DNA of 5,169 bases from Candidatus Firestonebacteria bacterium RIFOXYA2_FULL_40_8 (GTDB taxonomy: Bacteria; Oederibacteriota; D2-FULL-39-29), in assembly GCA_001778355.1 (NCBI GenBank), contig MFGS01000012.1, forward strand, positions 16,590 through 21,758, in the 5' to 3' direction. Within the stretch, counting starts at the first letter, position 1. Every line of letters starts with the position of its first letter. Positions 5,055 through 5,169 of this stretch are shown here, piece by piece. The position numbers were made by a program, and so were the translations under genes. Under the pieces are notes generated by a model. It saw only the letters and a program-made list of their open reading frames with translations. It ran no database searches and was not told the origin of the DNA.

Positions 5055-5169
5055 ATGAAAAAAAATGTTTTTGTTTTGCTTTTGGTACTTGTGGCAGCTC
5101 CTGTTTTCGCAGGGGACAGATTTGATGGTTTAACTTATTCAAACGCTCTTGAGGGTATTATTATTGACC
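5055..5169 (+). CDS. Secreted or envelope protein, N-terminus only (3' end outside window)
   Basis: Thirty-eight codons are visible before the right edge. The start is ATG, with GGAGGA at 5044-5049 five bases upstream. The first 19 residues are a textbook Sec signal peptide: MKKN as the positive n-region, VFVLLLVLVAA as the hydrophobic core and PVFA as the c-region, with predicted cleavage between Ala19 and Gly20. There is no lipobox cysteine, so the product is exported and probably periplasmic or outer-membrane rather than a lipoprotein. The visible mature part begins GDRFDGLTYSNALEGIIID and matches no family I can name. Its distance from the PhzF-type gene (218 bases) and the candidate ECF promoter in the gap suggest a separate transcription unit, possibly controlled by the sigma factor encoded at 1501-2058. 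Confidence 0.82.
   Translation, partial: MKKNVFVLLLVLVAAPVFAGDRFDGLTYSNALEGIIID

Overview
The window is a compact, gene-dense stretch of bacterial chromosome, fairly AT-rich by eye, with every convincing gene on the + strand. Bacterial-type ribosome binding sites, one-base gene overlaps and use of ATG, GTG and TTG starts all fit this. A secreted protein with a classical signal peptide and a membrane-spanning anti-sigma factor show an organism with an extracytoplasmic compartment. The sequence does not fix the phylum. The mix of butyrate/acyl kinase, ECF sigma and creatininase-like genes would suit an anaerobic, uncultured Gram-negative-type lineage, but that is inference.

Layout. (1) 2-853: the C-terminal four fifths of a butyrate kinase-type acyl kinase, cut by the left edge. 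(2) 896-1395: a self-contained toxin-antitoxin module with its own extended -10 promoter, a 58-residue antitoxin and a RelE/YafQ-type toxin overlapping by one base. (3) 1450-3191: an ECF sigma factor gene behind a near-perfect SigmaE-type promoter, overlapping by one base a gene for a zinc-binding, membrane-spanning anti-sigma factor. The outer part of that protein has a Lys/Glu/Ala repeat tract and ends in a PrcB-like C-terminal domain. (4) 3192-3246: a short spacer with an imperfect palindrome. (5) 3247-4836: a closely spaced pair of metabolic enzymes, a creatininase-family amidohydrolase and a PhzF-family isomerase. (6) 4837-5169: a 218-base non-coding stretch with a second possible ECF-type promoter, then the start of a secreted-protein gene cut by the right edge.

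How the parts may work together. The sigma/anti-sigma pair is the regulatory centre. The promoter before the sigma gene (GGAACTT, 16 bases, TCTAAA) predicts self-activation. A weaker version (TGAACCT, with GTCTAA at nearly the same distance) lies before the secreted-protein gene, so that envelope protein may be a target of the same sigma factor. The creatininase/PhzF pair probably forms its own two-gene unit. Its substrate cannot be told from sequence. The toxin-antitoxin module looks like an independent insertion between the kinase and sigma operons.

The most unusual item is the anti-sigma factor. Its cytoplasmic zinc domain has the Cys/His spacing of redox-type ZAS proteins, and its outer half combines a T-depleted, internally duplicated repeat with a PrcB-like domain that could act as the signal-sensing part.
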